Shown here piece by piece: positions 23,631 through 31,459 of a stretch of DNA of 64,000 bases. Numbering within the stretch: the stretch's first letter is position 1; every line of letters starts with the position of its first letter. The notes under the pieces are model-generated. The model had not been told where the DNA came from and searched no databases. It saw only the letters and a program-made list of their open reading frames with translations. Both the position numbers and the translations under genes were made by a program. Source of the DNA: Kribbella italica (GTDB lineage Bacteria; Actinomycetota; Actinomycetes; Propionibacteriales; Kribbellaceae); contig NZ_JACHMY010000001.1 of the NCBI RefSeq assembly GCF_014205135.1, forward strand, positions 7,750,001 to 7,814,000. Reading direction: 5' to 3'.

Positions 23631-23752
23631 CAAGCGTTTGAATCAGCAGGATCCGATCCGGTGAGAGAAGAAGATGTGATGGCGGTGCGACGTTTCGGCA
23701 CAGGCCGGTCAGCCTCCGGCCGCGGTCAGAACCCTTTGGGTGCTGGCGCGCC

Positions 23753-25210
23753 ATGATCAGGGACGCGCGCCGGCCCAATCTGCTCTTGAAGCAGGCGCGC
23801 GGTGCGCTTTCGCAGGCTCGCCTGGCTGAGCTCGTGAACGAGGAAATCCTGCGTGCGACCGGGTCGTACGGCGCGATCACTGCGAAGTCGATTTCTGACT
23901 ACGAGCGAGGCTGGTACACCTGGCCGGGGCAGCATGCCCGAGATGCTCTCTGCCAGGTGCTTGGTGCCTCCGACGCCGCGGCCTTGGGCTTCGAGAACCG
24001 GCGCGCTTCGGAAGGCGAGCCCGCTCAGCTCCGAACTCCTGCGCCGAAGGCCATGGCGTTGGCCGACCTGACCGAGCGGAACGGCACAGGTTCGGTTGGC
24101 CAGATCGACTTCGGACAGCTTGAGGTGCCAGGTGGTCGAATGTTCTCGGGTCTCGACCTCGAGGCGCACTACTGGCCGGCCGAACGGGCGGGGCCGGACC
24201 GGCTGGCGGTCTCTTCGCTCGATGACGAGGCGACGATCCGGCCGGATAGACGATCCACCGTGGTCGCCGTAACCGGCGCCGAGGGTGAGGAGTGGTACCA
24301 CGTCGCTGACGGCCGTCAGTTCGGCCAGAAGCCGCTAGGGCCCGACCGCACGCGCTACCTCCCATCGGCAAACGTCCTCGACGACCTCACCGTCGCCATC
24401 CTGTGGATGATCACCAACACCGACGCGGCGCTGCTCTCCGACGACTACGCGCTCGACCACTACCGCACCAATCTGAGCCATTACGGCGAACTCCCGTCCT
24501 CCAGTCTCACCTTCGGTGAGGTGCCGGACCTCCATGAACTCTCGGCTCGCTGGCTGGGTTCTCGGTTCTGCGCGGATCATGTCCTGCGCCACCTCAACCG
24601 GTTGACCTCGGCACCTGTGTTCTGGAGCCGGGAGCAACGTGGCGAGGAGGCGTCGTGCTGGCTGATCTGGACCCACAAGATCCAATTCCTAGGAGCCATC
24701 TGCAAGGCCCTGAAGCATCATCGACGCGCGTTCTGCTTCCCCGAGCACGAGGTGAAGAACTCGCCACGGTACGAGCGGATCGCCCTCTTGCTCGCCATCG
24801 CGTTGATGGAAGCGTTCCAGATCACCGTCGACGTCACCACCGACCCTGACCACGCCCAGGTCGAAGACTTCGTCCTCGGCGGAGAAGCCATCGTCGCGAA
24901 CTGGCTCCGCGCGCCCAGCGTCTGGTACGTCGACGCCAGCGCCCCACCGTCACGCCGAGCCGTCTACCGCGAAATCGCCGCAGCCGCCGCGAGCCACTCG
25001 ATCATCAACCAGCCAACGGCAGCCCGCCGCCTGGAGGCACTCGCCGGCTACCTCAACATCCCCTGGCGCTGGTTTCACAAACGCTGCACCGAACTTTCGG
25101 CGGTCGGCGCCGGCGGCATCGCCCAGCCACGCAGCAGACTGCTATCCACCATGGGCCTCGACCTGGCCCTCAGCTACATCGCCAGCCTCGACCGCAACCA
25201 AGAAACCTGA
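23753..25210 (+). CDS. large XRE-type regulator of the element (485 aa)
   Basis: The N-terminal region RPNLLLKQARGALSQARLAE followed by AITAKSISDYERGWYTWPGQ is an HTH of the XRE type. The remaining 400 residues are mixed alpha/beta without a family I can name, with tryptophan-rich stretches such as SCWLIWTHKIQFLGAICKAL. Proteins of this build are frequent in actinomycete mobile elements. The divergent GntR gene and shared operators suggest joint control. ATG 23753 is used; no strong ribosome site is visible. Confidence 0.6.
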   Translation: MIRDARRPNLLLKQARGALSQARLAELVNEEILRATGSYGAITAKSISDYERGWYTWPGQHARDALCQVLGASDAAALGFENRRASEGEPAQLRTPAPKAMALADLTERNGTGSVGQIDFGQLEVPGGRMFSGLDLEAHYWPAERAGPDRLAVSSLDDEATIRPDRRSTVVAVTGAEGEEWYHVADGRQFGQKPLGPDRTRYLPSANVLDDLTVAILWMITNTDAALLSDDYALDHYRTNLSHYGELPSSSLTFGEVPDLHELSARWLGSRFCADHVLRHLNRLTSAPVFWSREQRGEEASCWLIWTHKIQFLGAICKALKHHRRAFCFPEHEVKNSPRYERIALLLAIALMEAFQITVDVTTDPDHAQVEDFVLGGEAIVANWLRAPSVWYVDASAPPSRRAVYREIAAAAASHSIINQPTAARRLEALAGYLNIPWRWFHKRCTELSAVGAGGIAQPRSRLLSTMGLDLALSYIASLDRNQET

Positions 25211-25338
25211 CTGACAGCGAGGAAATTCTCCGCCGTCCGGGCGCGCGGTTGCCACGACGAGGCCCCACGAGACGGTCCTTGGCGTTGATGAACAGCAGAC
25301 GCAACTGAAACGTCGCGAAGTCACGAGAGGACCCTTCG

Positions 25339-25467
25339 GTGCTGGAGCTCGTTCGATTGGACAGGCTGAGGGCCCGGGTGGAGGAGTTGGTTCAGGGTGT
25401 CCTGGATGACGTGATCCGGGTTCATCGGCAGCCGCTTCCGGCGGAAGGTAGTTGCCGGAGGTGGTGA
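25339..25467 (+). CDS. 42-residue ORF before primase-like gene
   Basis: From GTG 25339, preceded by GAGAGGA, the frame encodes VLELVRLDRLRARVEELVQG then VLDDVIRVHRQPLPAEG, an amphipathic helix. It ends 5 bp before the next gene's likely start, suggesting coupling. Function unknown; it could be a helical partner of the primase-like protein. The stretch 25211-25338 holds nothing else I can see. Confidence 0.45.
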   Translation: MLELVRLDRLRARVEELVQGVLDDVIRVHRQPLPAEGSCRRW

Positions 25468-25472
25468 TCGCC

Positions 25473-26564
25473 GTGTCAGATCGTTGGAGTTCGATCCCCG
25501 ATCAGTTGCAGATGTTGGATGTGTACCGTGACGCGCAGGTGTTCTATCGCGGTCGATTGATGGAGAGACCCGGGAAGTGGGTTGCAGCGCACCTCGAGCG
25601 GCACGGACTTGACCCTGCGGGGAAGGCTGATGCCGGCTGGAGGATCGGCTACGCGCCTGATGAGCCGGATCAGCTGGTAGAGCGGCTGCGCCAGTCGGCC
25701 TTCAGCGATGAGGTCATTCTTGGATCGGGCCTTGCTGTTGCTGCGGACAGCGGGCACCTGATCGATCGCTTCAGAGACTGTCTCATGTTCGCGGTACGGG
25801 ACTCGGTACTGGCCGAAGTCGGATTCGTCGGCCGCCGCCGAACAGAGGCGACCTACCTGGACACTCCGGAGTCTTCGTTCTATCGGAAGTCGGAGACACT
25901 AATTGGCGTCGCCGAACAGCAAGAGGAGTTGGCCGACGGAGCAGTCCCAGTGATCGTCAACGGGCCGATGGCCGCACTGGCCCTCAGAGCTATCGGTGAG
26001 ATCGGCGCCTGGGCGGGTGTGGCTGTCCACGGAACATCACTATCGCCACTCCAAGCAGCGTCCTTACGGCACTATGCCACCTCGGACACGGTAGTCGTTG
26101 CACTAGGCAACGGCCAGGCCGACCGCCAGGCATCGGCACGGATGCTGCCGCTGCTGGCCAAGGAATTCACGACGGTTTCCGTCGCGGACCTACCTCGGGA
26201 CCGGGACCCAAGGACGCCCTACCTTGCCGACGATGATCCGTCCATTCTGAGAGATGCGTTGCAGTTCGGCCGGCCCCTGGCAAGCCTGGTGATCGACTTG
26301 GAGGTGGAGAAGAGGGCGCCCGGTCATCAGGAGATGACCCGCGCTGCAACCTTGCGCGAAATCGCCCGGGTCGTGTTGCGGTCGCCAGCTGACGCGCAAG
26401 ACAAAGAGCTGGCGCGGATCTCGAGGCGCCTAGGTTTGGATGTTGTGGCACTGGCACATGAGGTTCAGCAGCTCAAAAGGACCAAATCAACCCTCCGCGC
26501 GGCGAGACCAGCCATCGAGCCACGCGACCCGGAACCCCCGACGACCTCGGGTCCGGCGCTCTGA
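25473..26564 (+). CDS. DnaG-type primase-like protein with degenerate TOPRIM domain
   Basis: This 363-residue protein matches the DnaG catalytic-core N-terminal region (FYRGRLMERPGKWVAAHLER, then GWRIGYAPDEPDQLVERLRQ and LIDRFRDCLMFAVRD). In the TOPRIM part, the expected EGxxD is VNGPMAAL (Glu to Asn, Asp to Ala) and the DxD motif is replaced by ALGNGQADRQ. The metal-binding acids appear lost, so primer synthesis is doubtful. GTG 25473 follows GGAGGTGG by 8 nt. TTG 25452 and other GTGs are alternatives. It ends the intact part of the element. Confidence 0.7.
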   Translation: MSDRWSSIPDQLQMLDVYRDAQVFYRGRLMERPGKWVAAHLERHGLDPAGKADAGWRIGYAPDEPDQLVERLRQSAFSDEVILGSGLAVAADSGHLIDRFRDCLMFAVRDSVLAEVGFVGRRRTEATYLDTPESSFYRKSETLIGVAEQQEELADGAVPVIVNGPMAALALRAIGEIGAWAGVAVHGTSLSPLQAASLRHYATSDTVVVALGNGQADRQASARMLPLLAKEFTTVSVADLPRDRDPRTPYLADDDPSILRDALQFGRPLASLVIDLEVEKRAPGHQEMTRAATLREIARVVLRSPADAQDKELARISRRLGLDVVALAHEVQQLKRTKSTLRAARPAIEPRDPEPPTTSGPAL

Positions 26565-26668
26565 GCGACGAGGTTCTGGTGTCCGTGCGGTTGTCGGTTG
26601 GGCACCCGTGGGTTCTTGCAGTGAATTTGCTCAGTCAGAACCTGCAGTTTAGGTAACGCCTTAGTCCA

Positions 26669-27008
26669 ATGACCGCCGGCCTTCTGGCGCTGTTGTTCAC
26701 CGCACCGTTGGAGTCGCCGATCATCACCGCGCTGTGGATCATCCCGGTCAGCGCAGGCGGTTCTTCGGCCATGCCCTCGATCACGGGGGTCGTCCTCGAA
26801 GGTGTTCCCGCCGAGGGACGCCGGAACGGCCAGCGCCGTCTTCAACACCTTCCGTCAGGTCGGCGGAGCGGTTGCCATCGCTGTCTTCGGTGCCCTCATC
26901 GCCGACCCCGGCACCTTCCTCACCGGTCTGCGCGTCAGCCTCGCCTCCGCCGCCGCACTGCTTCTCCTCGCGGCCGTCAACAGCACCCGCATCTCACCGC
27001 GCGACTGA
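26669..27008 (+). pseudogene. C-terminal remnant of a DHA2 MFS exporter, frameshifted
   Basis: Two adjacent frames encode the last helices of a QacA/EmrB-like exporter: ALWIIPVSAGGSSAMPSITG followed one frame over by DAGTASAVFNTFRQVGGAVA and the final helix. One extra C in the run at 26807-26809 explains the shift. About the first 350 residues are missing. It abuts the right edge of the mobile element, so the element's arrival or later deletion may have cut it. Confidence 0.75.
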
Positions 27009-27034
27009 GCACTATGTGAAACGCCGCCGTGAGG

Positions 27035-27178
27035 ATGGATCCTGACTCGATGTCGCGGTTCCGGTACCGGGACGCGGTCGAGGAGTCGCTGGCGGGGGCG
27101 CGGTTCGCGGCGGTCGACGTAGGGGAGGCGCCGGACCGGCCGGGGCGGGAGTTCGTGTTCGTGGCGCGCAAGGTGTGA
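27035..27178 (+). pseudogene. C-terminal remnant of a SAM methyltransferase
   Basis: A 47-residue frame ending GEAPDRPGREFVFVARKV resembles the last strand of class I methyltransferases (the F-x-x-ARK ending). There is no SAM-binding part upstream. It is probably debris like the neighbouring MFS tail. Confidence 0.4.
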
Positions 27179-27229
27179 CCCGCTGGTGCGGGGGCGGTGA
27201 CACTCAGCAGGCCCACCCTCCTCCTGTTG

Positions 27230-28195
27230 TTACCCGGGCGTGGCGCGAGCGGCCTGCGGTGTGCTCGAGAAGAGGGACGCCGGAGCGTCCCGCATGACCA
27301 GGTCGACCAGGTCGCGGCCAAGGCGGCGTTCGAGGCGCGGTAGGAACGTCCGCCCGAGGACGTCCATCCCTGGACCGCCGCCGTACGCGCGGAGCATGGA
27401 GCGGCGTCCGACGTCCGTGCCGAGGCAGACCTGGCCGGCCAGACCCGCGGCTGCCATGCCTTCGATGAGGTCCAGGATGCGTGCGTCGGGACCGTACTTG
27501 ATGCGCCCCACGGTGTCGTAGACGAGGTGCGCGCCGCGGGAGGCGAGCTCGAGGTGGAGGTCCAGGTCGGCGTTGCGGTCGGTGTGGCAGAGCAGGACCC
27601 GGTGTGCCGCGATGCCGAGCTCGGCCAGGAGGTCGAGGATGTCGTGGGCCGCGGTCCCTGTTTCGCAGTGGACGGCTACCGGTACGCCGACCTGTCGGGC
27701 TGCTTCGGCGCCGGCGCGGAACCATCGATGTTCGTCGGCGGTGATGCGTTGGTAGGAGGCGCCGAGTTTGACGACGCCGGCCCTGATCGTGGACGAAACG
27801 GGGCGCGGGCCGGCCCAGTCGCGATCGTCGATGCCGGTGGTGAGATCGGTGAGCAGCACGTCGAGGAGCACGTCCTCGGACACCTCTCGTGCCCAGTGCC
27901 AGGCGGGGTAGTGGGCCGCGCGGTGGTAGCCAGTGGCGGCTACGACGTGCAGTCCCGCGTCGGTGGACAGTTTCGCGAGTGCGGTCGGTCGGCGGCCCAG
28001 GCCGACCGGGGTGAGGTCGATGATTGCGCTGATCCCGCTGGCCCGGACCGCCGCGGCCTCTTCCGTGGACTTGTCCTCGTCCCAGAACTCGTCACCGGGC
28101 AGTGCCGGGGTGCGCAGGAAGAGGTGCTCGTGGGCGTCGACGTATCCGAGATCGGCTGCCGCCACCGGCCCGAGCACCGTCATGACCTCGGTCAA
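27230..28195 (-). CDS. phosphotriesterase-family metal hydrolase (lactonase-like)
   Basis: This is a 321-residue TIM-barrel hydrolase of the PTE/PHP family. All metal ligands are visible: DAHEHLF (HxH), a carbamylated-Lys candidate in AGVVKLGASY, VAVHCETG, LLCHTDRN and GTDVGRR with the active Asp. Bacterial members often act as sugar-lactone hydrolases. It lies 16 bp downstream of the GntR repressor, divergent from the sugar operon, so a role in sugar-acid or lactone breakdown is likely. ATG 28195 and 28183 are both possible starts. Confidence 0.85.
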   Translation of the reverse strand: MTEVMTVLGPVAAADLGYVDAHEHLFLRTPALPGDEFWDEDKSTEEAAAVRASGISAIIDLTPVGLGRRPTALAKLSTDAGLHVVAATGYHRAAHYPAWHWAREVSEDVLLDVLLTDLTTGIDDRDWAGPRPVSSTIRAGVVKLGASYQRITADEHRWFRAGAEAARQVGVPVAVHCETGTAAHDILDLLAELGIAAHRVLLCHTDRNADLDLHLELASRGAHLVYDTVGRIKYGPDARILDLIEGMAAAGLAGQVCLGTDVGRRSMLRAYGGGPGMDVLGRTFLPRLERRLGRDLVDLVMRDAPASLFSSTPQAARATPG

Positions 28196-28211
28196 GGCCG
28201 GGCTCCGTTCG

Positions 28212-28919
28212 TCATCGGGTCAGGGAAACGTCGAACACGAACTCGTCGCCGGCGTACCGGGTCTGGGTCTTTTCCAGGGGCCGGCCGCTCTGGTCGAGAA
28301 TGAGGCGTTCCTCCACCAGCAGCGCGGTGCGCGGCTCGACGGCCAGCAGTTCCTCGTCCTCGACGCCAGCGTTGACCGCGACGAGAGTTCCCGACGCGCT
28401 GGTGGGGATCTCGCCGAGCGCTCGTAGCGCGTCGTGCAGGGACCCGTGCTCGAGATCGCCTTCGAGTACGGCGCTGCAGGACATCGGCAGTACGACGTTC
28501 TCGATCGCGACGGGCCGGCTGTCGGCGAGGCGCAGCCGGCGTACGTGCGTCACCTTGCTCCCCGGTGCCAGCTGGAGTGCGGCCACCTCGTCGGCGGTGC
28601 CGGCGCGCAGAGCCGCCACCAGGACCTTGGAACCGGCGACCGCTCCGCGTCGCGCCATCTCCTCGGTGAACGACCGGAGCCGGCCGATGTCGCGATGGAC
28701 CCTGGGCTCTGCCACGAAGGTCCCCACCCCTGGCACGCGGTAGATGAGGCCCTGGTCGGCCAGGCGCTGGGCGGCCTGACGCACGGTCATCCGGCTGACG
28801 TTGAACAGAGCCGTGAGCTCCGAGTCCGACTCCAGCGCATCGCCTGGTTTCGAGCTGGCGATCCGGCTCCGCAGATGGCGTTCCACGGCTTCGTGGCGGG
28901 GGATCGATCGTGTCGTCAC
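28212..28919 (-). CDS. GntR/HutC-family repressor of the sugar operon
   Basis: This 235-residue regulator has a winged HTH (LFNVSRMTVRQAAQRLADQG, then LIYRVPGVGTFVAEP) and a UTRA ligand domain (VTHVRRLRLADSRPVAIENV). Its ligand is probably a sugar phosphate, as for NagR/DasR-like members (inference). GTG 28919 follows CGAGG and gives the normal length; the longer frame up to 28985 covers the operator region. Operators with TCTAGACAGG lie on the far side of its start and over the divergent promoter. Confidence 0.88.
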   Translation of the reverse strand: MTTRSIPRHEAVERHLRSRIASSKPGDALESDSELTALFNVSRMTVRQAAQRLADQGLIYRVPGVGTFVAEPRVHRDIGRLRSFTEEMARRGAVAGSKVLVAALRAGTADEVAALQLAPGSKVTHVRRLRLADSRPVAIENVVLPMSCSAVLEGDLEHGSLHDALRALGEIPTSASGTLVAVNAGVEDEELLAVEPRTALLVEERLILDQSGRPLEKTQTRYAGDEFVFDVSLTR

Positions 28920-28954
28920 CGCGCCACCTCGGGATCTCCGGCAGATTTCATACC

Positions 28955-28970
28955 GGCAGTCTAGACAGGT
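28955..28970. promoter_or_regulatory. GntR operator, repressor side
   Basis: AGTCTAGACAGG matches most of the perfect palindrome at 29035 (core TCTAGACAGG). It lies about 40 bp before the repressor start, so it probably serves autoregulation. Confidence 0.6.
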
Positions 28971-29002
28971 CATCGCTGACCGCAACAGCTCGGATCACGC
29001 TC

Positions 29003-29048
29003 TTGACGTCGGATCATGGCGCCGTCTACCGTCACCTGTCTAGACAGG
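29003..29048 (+). promoter_or_regulatory. sugar-operon promoter with overlapping GntR operator
   Basis: A -35 TTGACG (29003-29008) and a -10-like TACCGT (29027-29032) are 18 nt apart. A perfect 14-nt palindrome CCTGTCTAGACAGG follows at 29035-29048, where transcription would start. Bound repressor would block the start site. The ROK gene begins 29 nt later. Confidence 0.65.
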
Positions 29049-29077
29049 CTGGACTACCGCCCGCGATGAGGTGAAGC

Positions 29078-30100
29078 ATGAGCGACGCAGTGCTCGGCGT
29101 GGACATCGGTGGCACGCGGATCAAGTGGGTGCGATGGTCACCCGCCTCCGGGATCGTGGACGAAGGTGAGCGCGAGACCCCTCAGTCGGGCTCACAGGAC
29201 GTGGTGTCCGCGGTCGCCGCCCTGATCCGCAGCGTGCCGGTGGAGGCCGCCGGAGTCGCCGTACCTGGGCACCTGTCCACCGACCGAAGCGCTGTCCGTC
29301 TGCTGCCGAACCTGCCCGGTGAGTGGTCGGGCCTGCGCTTGGCCGAGAAGCTCTCGGCAAGGACTGGAGCGCGCGTGCGGCTCGTCAACGACGCCCGCGC
29401 CTTCGCCCTCGCAGAGCTCCGGCTCGGGGCAGCACGCGAGTACGACGACGTCCTGTTCGTGACGATGGGCACGGGCATCGGTGGCGCCCTCGCCCTTAAC
29501 GGCCGGATCCTGCACGCTCGCGGCGACGTCGTCGGCGAGCTGGGGCACATGATCTGCCGTTCCGACGGTCTCCCGTGCGGCTGCGGCGCGTACGGCTGCC
29601 TCGAGACCGTCGCCGGCGGACGCGCGCTGGTCGCCCGGGTCCGGGCTGGTGGCGGCCACGCCGAGACACCCCAGGACGTCGTACGGGCGGCGATCGACCG
29701 GGACGGCCTGGAGCGGACTGTCCTGGCTGAGGCCGGTCAGGCGCTCGGCACCACCTTGAGCAACGTCATCGCCTACACCGGCGTGACGTCCATCGTCATC
29801 GGCGGCGGCGTCGCCCCCGCCTTCGCGTTCATGAGACCGGCCGTCGAGGCCCAGTTGGCCGGTCGCGCCCGGCTGGTGGGCCCGGTGGATCTCCGGTTCG
29901 CCCAGCTGGGCGCCCGGGCCGGCGCCATCGGTGCGGCGCTCCTGGTGACGCCCACATCCGCATCCCCGACCCCTGGAGACAACCGATATGAGCATGACCT
30001 GGATCTCAGCGGCACTGAGGACACTGGAAGAGGTCCAGCGGTCCCAGGAGACAGCCATCGAGCAGGCCGCCGTCCTGGCCGCGCGGTCGATCGCGCGTGA
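29078..30100 (+). CDS. ROK-family sugar kinase
   Basis: This is a 340-residue ROK protein with the phosphate loop GVDIGGTRIKW, the DGTG-like VTMGTGIGGALAL and the zinc signature GLPCGCGAYGCLETVAGG. The HTH of ROK repressors is absent, so it acts as a kinase. The family core ends near GAIGAALLVTP (about residue 290). The remaining 40 residues overlap the SIS gene by 113 nt and look like a read-through of its codons, so the original stop may be lost. It probably phosphorylates the imported sugar or amino sugar, with the SIS protein next in the pathway. Confidence 0.85.
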   Translation: MSDAVLGVDIGGTRIKWVRWSPASGIVDEGERETPQSGSQDVVSAVAALIRSVPVEAAGVAVPGHLSTDRSAVRLLPNLPGEWSGLRLAEKLSARTGARVRLVNDARAFALAELRLGAAREYDDVLFVTMGTGIGGALALNGRILHARGDVVGELGHMICRSDGLPCGCGAYGCLETVAGGRALVARVRAGGGHAETPQDVVRAAIDRDGLERTVLAEAGQALGTTLSNVIAYTGVTSIVIGGGVAPAFAFMRPAVEAQLAGRARLVGPVDLRFAQLGARAGAIGAALLVTPTSASPTPGDNRYEHDLDLSGTEDTGRGPAVPGDSHRAGRRPGRAVDRA

Positions 30101-30773
30101 CTGTGTCGTGTACGCGTTCGGCACCGGTCACTCCCGGATGCCGGTCGAGGAGATCTTTCCGCGCTACGGGTCGTTCCCCGGGTTCCACCCGATCGTCGAG
30201 CTGTCGATGACCTTCCACAACCAGGTGGTCGGCGCGAACGGGCAGCGGCAGGCGATGTTCATCGAACGCGTGGAGGGGCTCGCGGACCAGATCCTGGCGA
30301 ACTTCCGGCTCCGCCCCGACGACAGCATGATGGTCTTCAGCGTCAGCGGGCTGAACGCGGTTCCGATCGAGCTGGCGATGGGTGCGCGCAAGGCAGGCCT
30401 GCCGGTTATCGCCGTGACGTCGCTGGCCGAGACGAACGCCGGCCTGCCACGTCATCCAAGCGGGACCCGCCTTGCCGACCATGCGGATGTCGTCATCGAC
30501 CTGTGCTCGCCGGTTGGGGACGCGCTGTGCCACGTGGACGGCGTGGACGAGCCGATCGGCCCGGTGAGCACGCTGACGGCCGTTGCCGTGGTCAACGAGA
30601 TCAAGGTCCGTACGGCGCGGCTGCTCGCCGCCGACGGCATCGTCCCCCCGGTCATCACCAGTTCCCGTCTGGTCGGCGAAGAGCGCAGCGCGGAGTTGTT
30701 CGAGGCGGCGTACCTGGACTTCGCCCGGCGCGCGGCCGGTACGTTGCGCACGGCTTCGGCGGGAGGCCGGTGA
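29988..30773 (+). CDS. SIS-domain sugar isomerase/aldolase-like protein
   Basis: This is a 261-residue SIS protein of the UPF0309 type, known for binding phosphosugars. The phosphate-binding serines are in YAFGTGHSRMPVEEIF and MVFSVSGLNAVPIELAM. GGAGA lies 8 nt before ATG 29988. The gene overlaps the ROK frame at its 5' end and the SDR by TGATG at its 3' end. It probably converts or deaminates the phosphorylated sugar made by the ROK kinase (inference from context). Confidence 0.85.
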   Translation: MSMTWISAALRTLEEVQRSQETAIEQAAVLAARSIARDCVVYAFGTGHSRMPVEEIFPRYGSFPGFHPIVELSMTFHNQVVGANGQRQAMFIERVEGLADQILANFRLRPDDSMMVFSVSGLNAVPIELAMGARKAGLPVIAVTSLAETNAGLPRHPSGTRLADHADVVIDLCSPVGDALCHVDGVDEPIGPVSTLTAVAVVNEIKVRTARLLAADGIVPPVITSSRLVGEERSAELFEAAYLDFARRAAGTLRTASAGGR

Positions 30774-31459
30774 TGCGTGTCTTGGTCGCAGGTTCCGACG
30801 GAGGCATCGGCAGCGCCTGCGGGGACGCGATCCGCGCGTCCGGAGGACAGGCGTACGGCGTCGACGTGGGCTCGACCGACGTCACCGTGCCAGGGGGCGC
30901 CGAGGACGCCGTCGCTCAGGCGTACGACGTACTCGGCGGTCTGGACGGGGTCGTCCACGCGATCGGCATGTCAGGACGCCGGCTGGGCGACGGCCCGGTC
31001 GCCGAGTGCACCGACGAGGCGTGGGCGGAGGTGCACCGGGTCAACCACGAATCCGTCTTCCGCCTGCTGCGGGCGGCGCTTCCGAAGCTGACGCGGGGCG
31101 GATCGGTCGTGGTCGTGGGCTCGGCGCTGGCCACTTCGCTGGACCGGGACTTCCGCACCGTCGCGTACGCCAGCGCGAAGGGCGCGTTGATTCCGCTGGT
31201 CCGTTCGGCGGCGTACGACGCCGCGCCGGACGGCGTGCGGGTGAACTTGGTGGCTGCCGGACTGGTGGACACCCCGATGGCGCGGCGCGCACTGGAGTCA
31301 CCGGATATCGCGGCGCGGATGACTGAGCTGATGCCGCTCGGGGGAGCGGCCAGCACGCCGCAGGAGGTCGCCGAGGTCGTGCTGTGGCTGCTGTCGGCCG
31401 CGGCCGGCCGGACGACCGGGGCAGTCGTCCCTGTCGACGGCGGGTGGCACCTCCGATGA
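30773..31459 (+). CDS. short-chain dehydrogenase/reductase (SDR)
   Basis: This is a 228-residue classical SDR. The NAD(P) loop is LVAGSDGGIGSA, the catalytic Tyr-Lys pair is YASAKGALIP, the catalytic Ser is in VVVVGSALAT, and the end GAVVPVDGGWHLR is typical. It oxidises or reduces a sugar-like alcohol. It is coupled to SIS (TGATG) and to the FAD oxidoreductase (ATGA), inside one operon. Confidence 0.9.
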   Translation: MRVLVAGSDGGIGSACGDAIRASGGQAYGVDVGSTDVTVPGGAEDAVAQAYDVLGGLDGVVHAIGMSGRRLGDGPVAECTDEAWAEVHRVNHESVFRLLRAALPKLTRGGSVVVVGSALATSLDRDFRTVAYASAKGALIPLVRSAAYDAAPDGVRVNLVAAGLVDTPMARRALESPDIAARMTELMPLGGAASTPQEVAEVVLWLLSAAAGRTTGAVVPVDGGWHLR

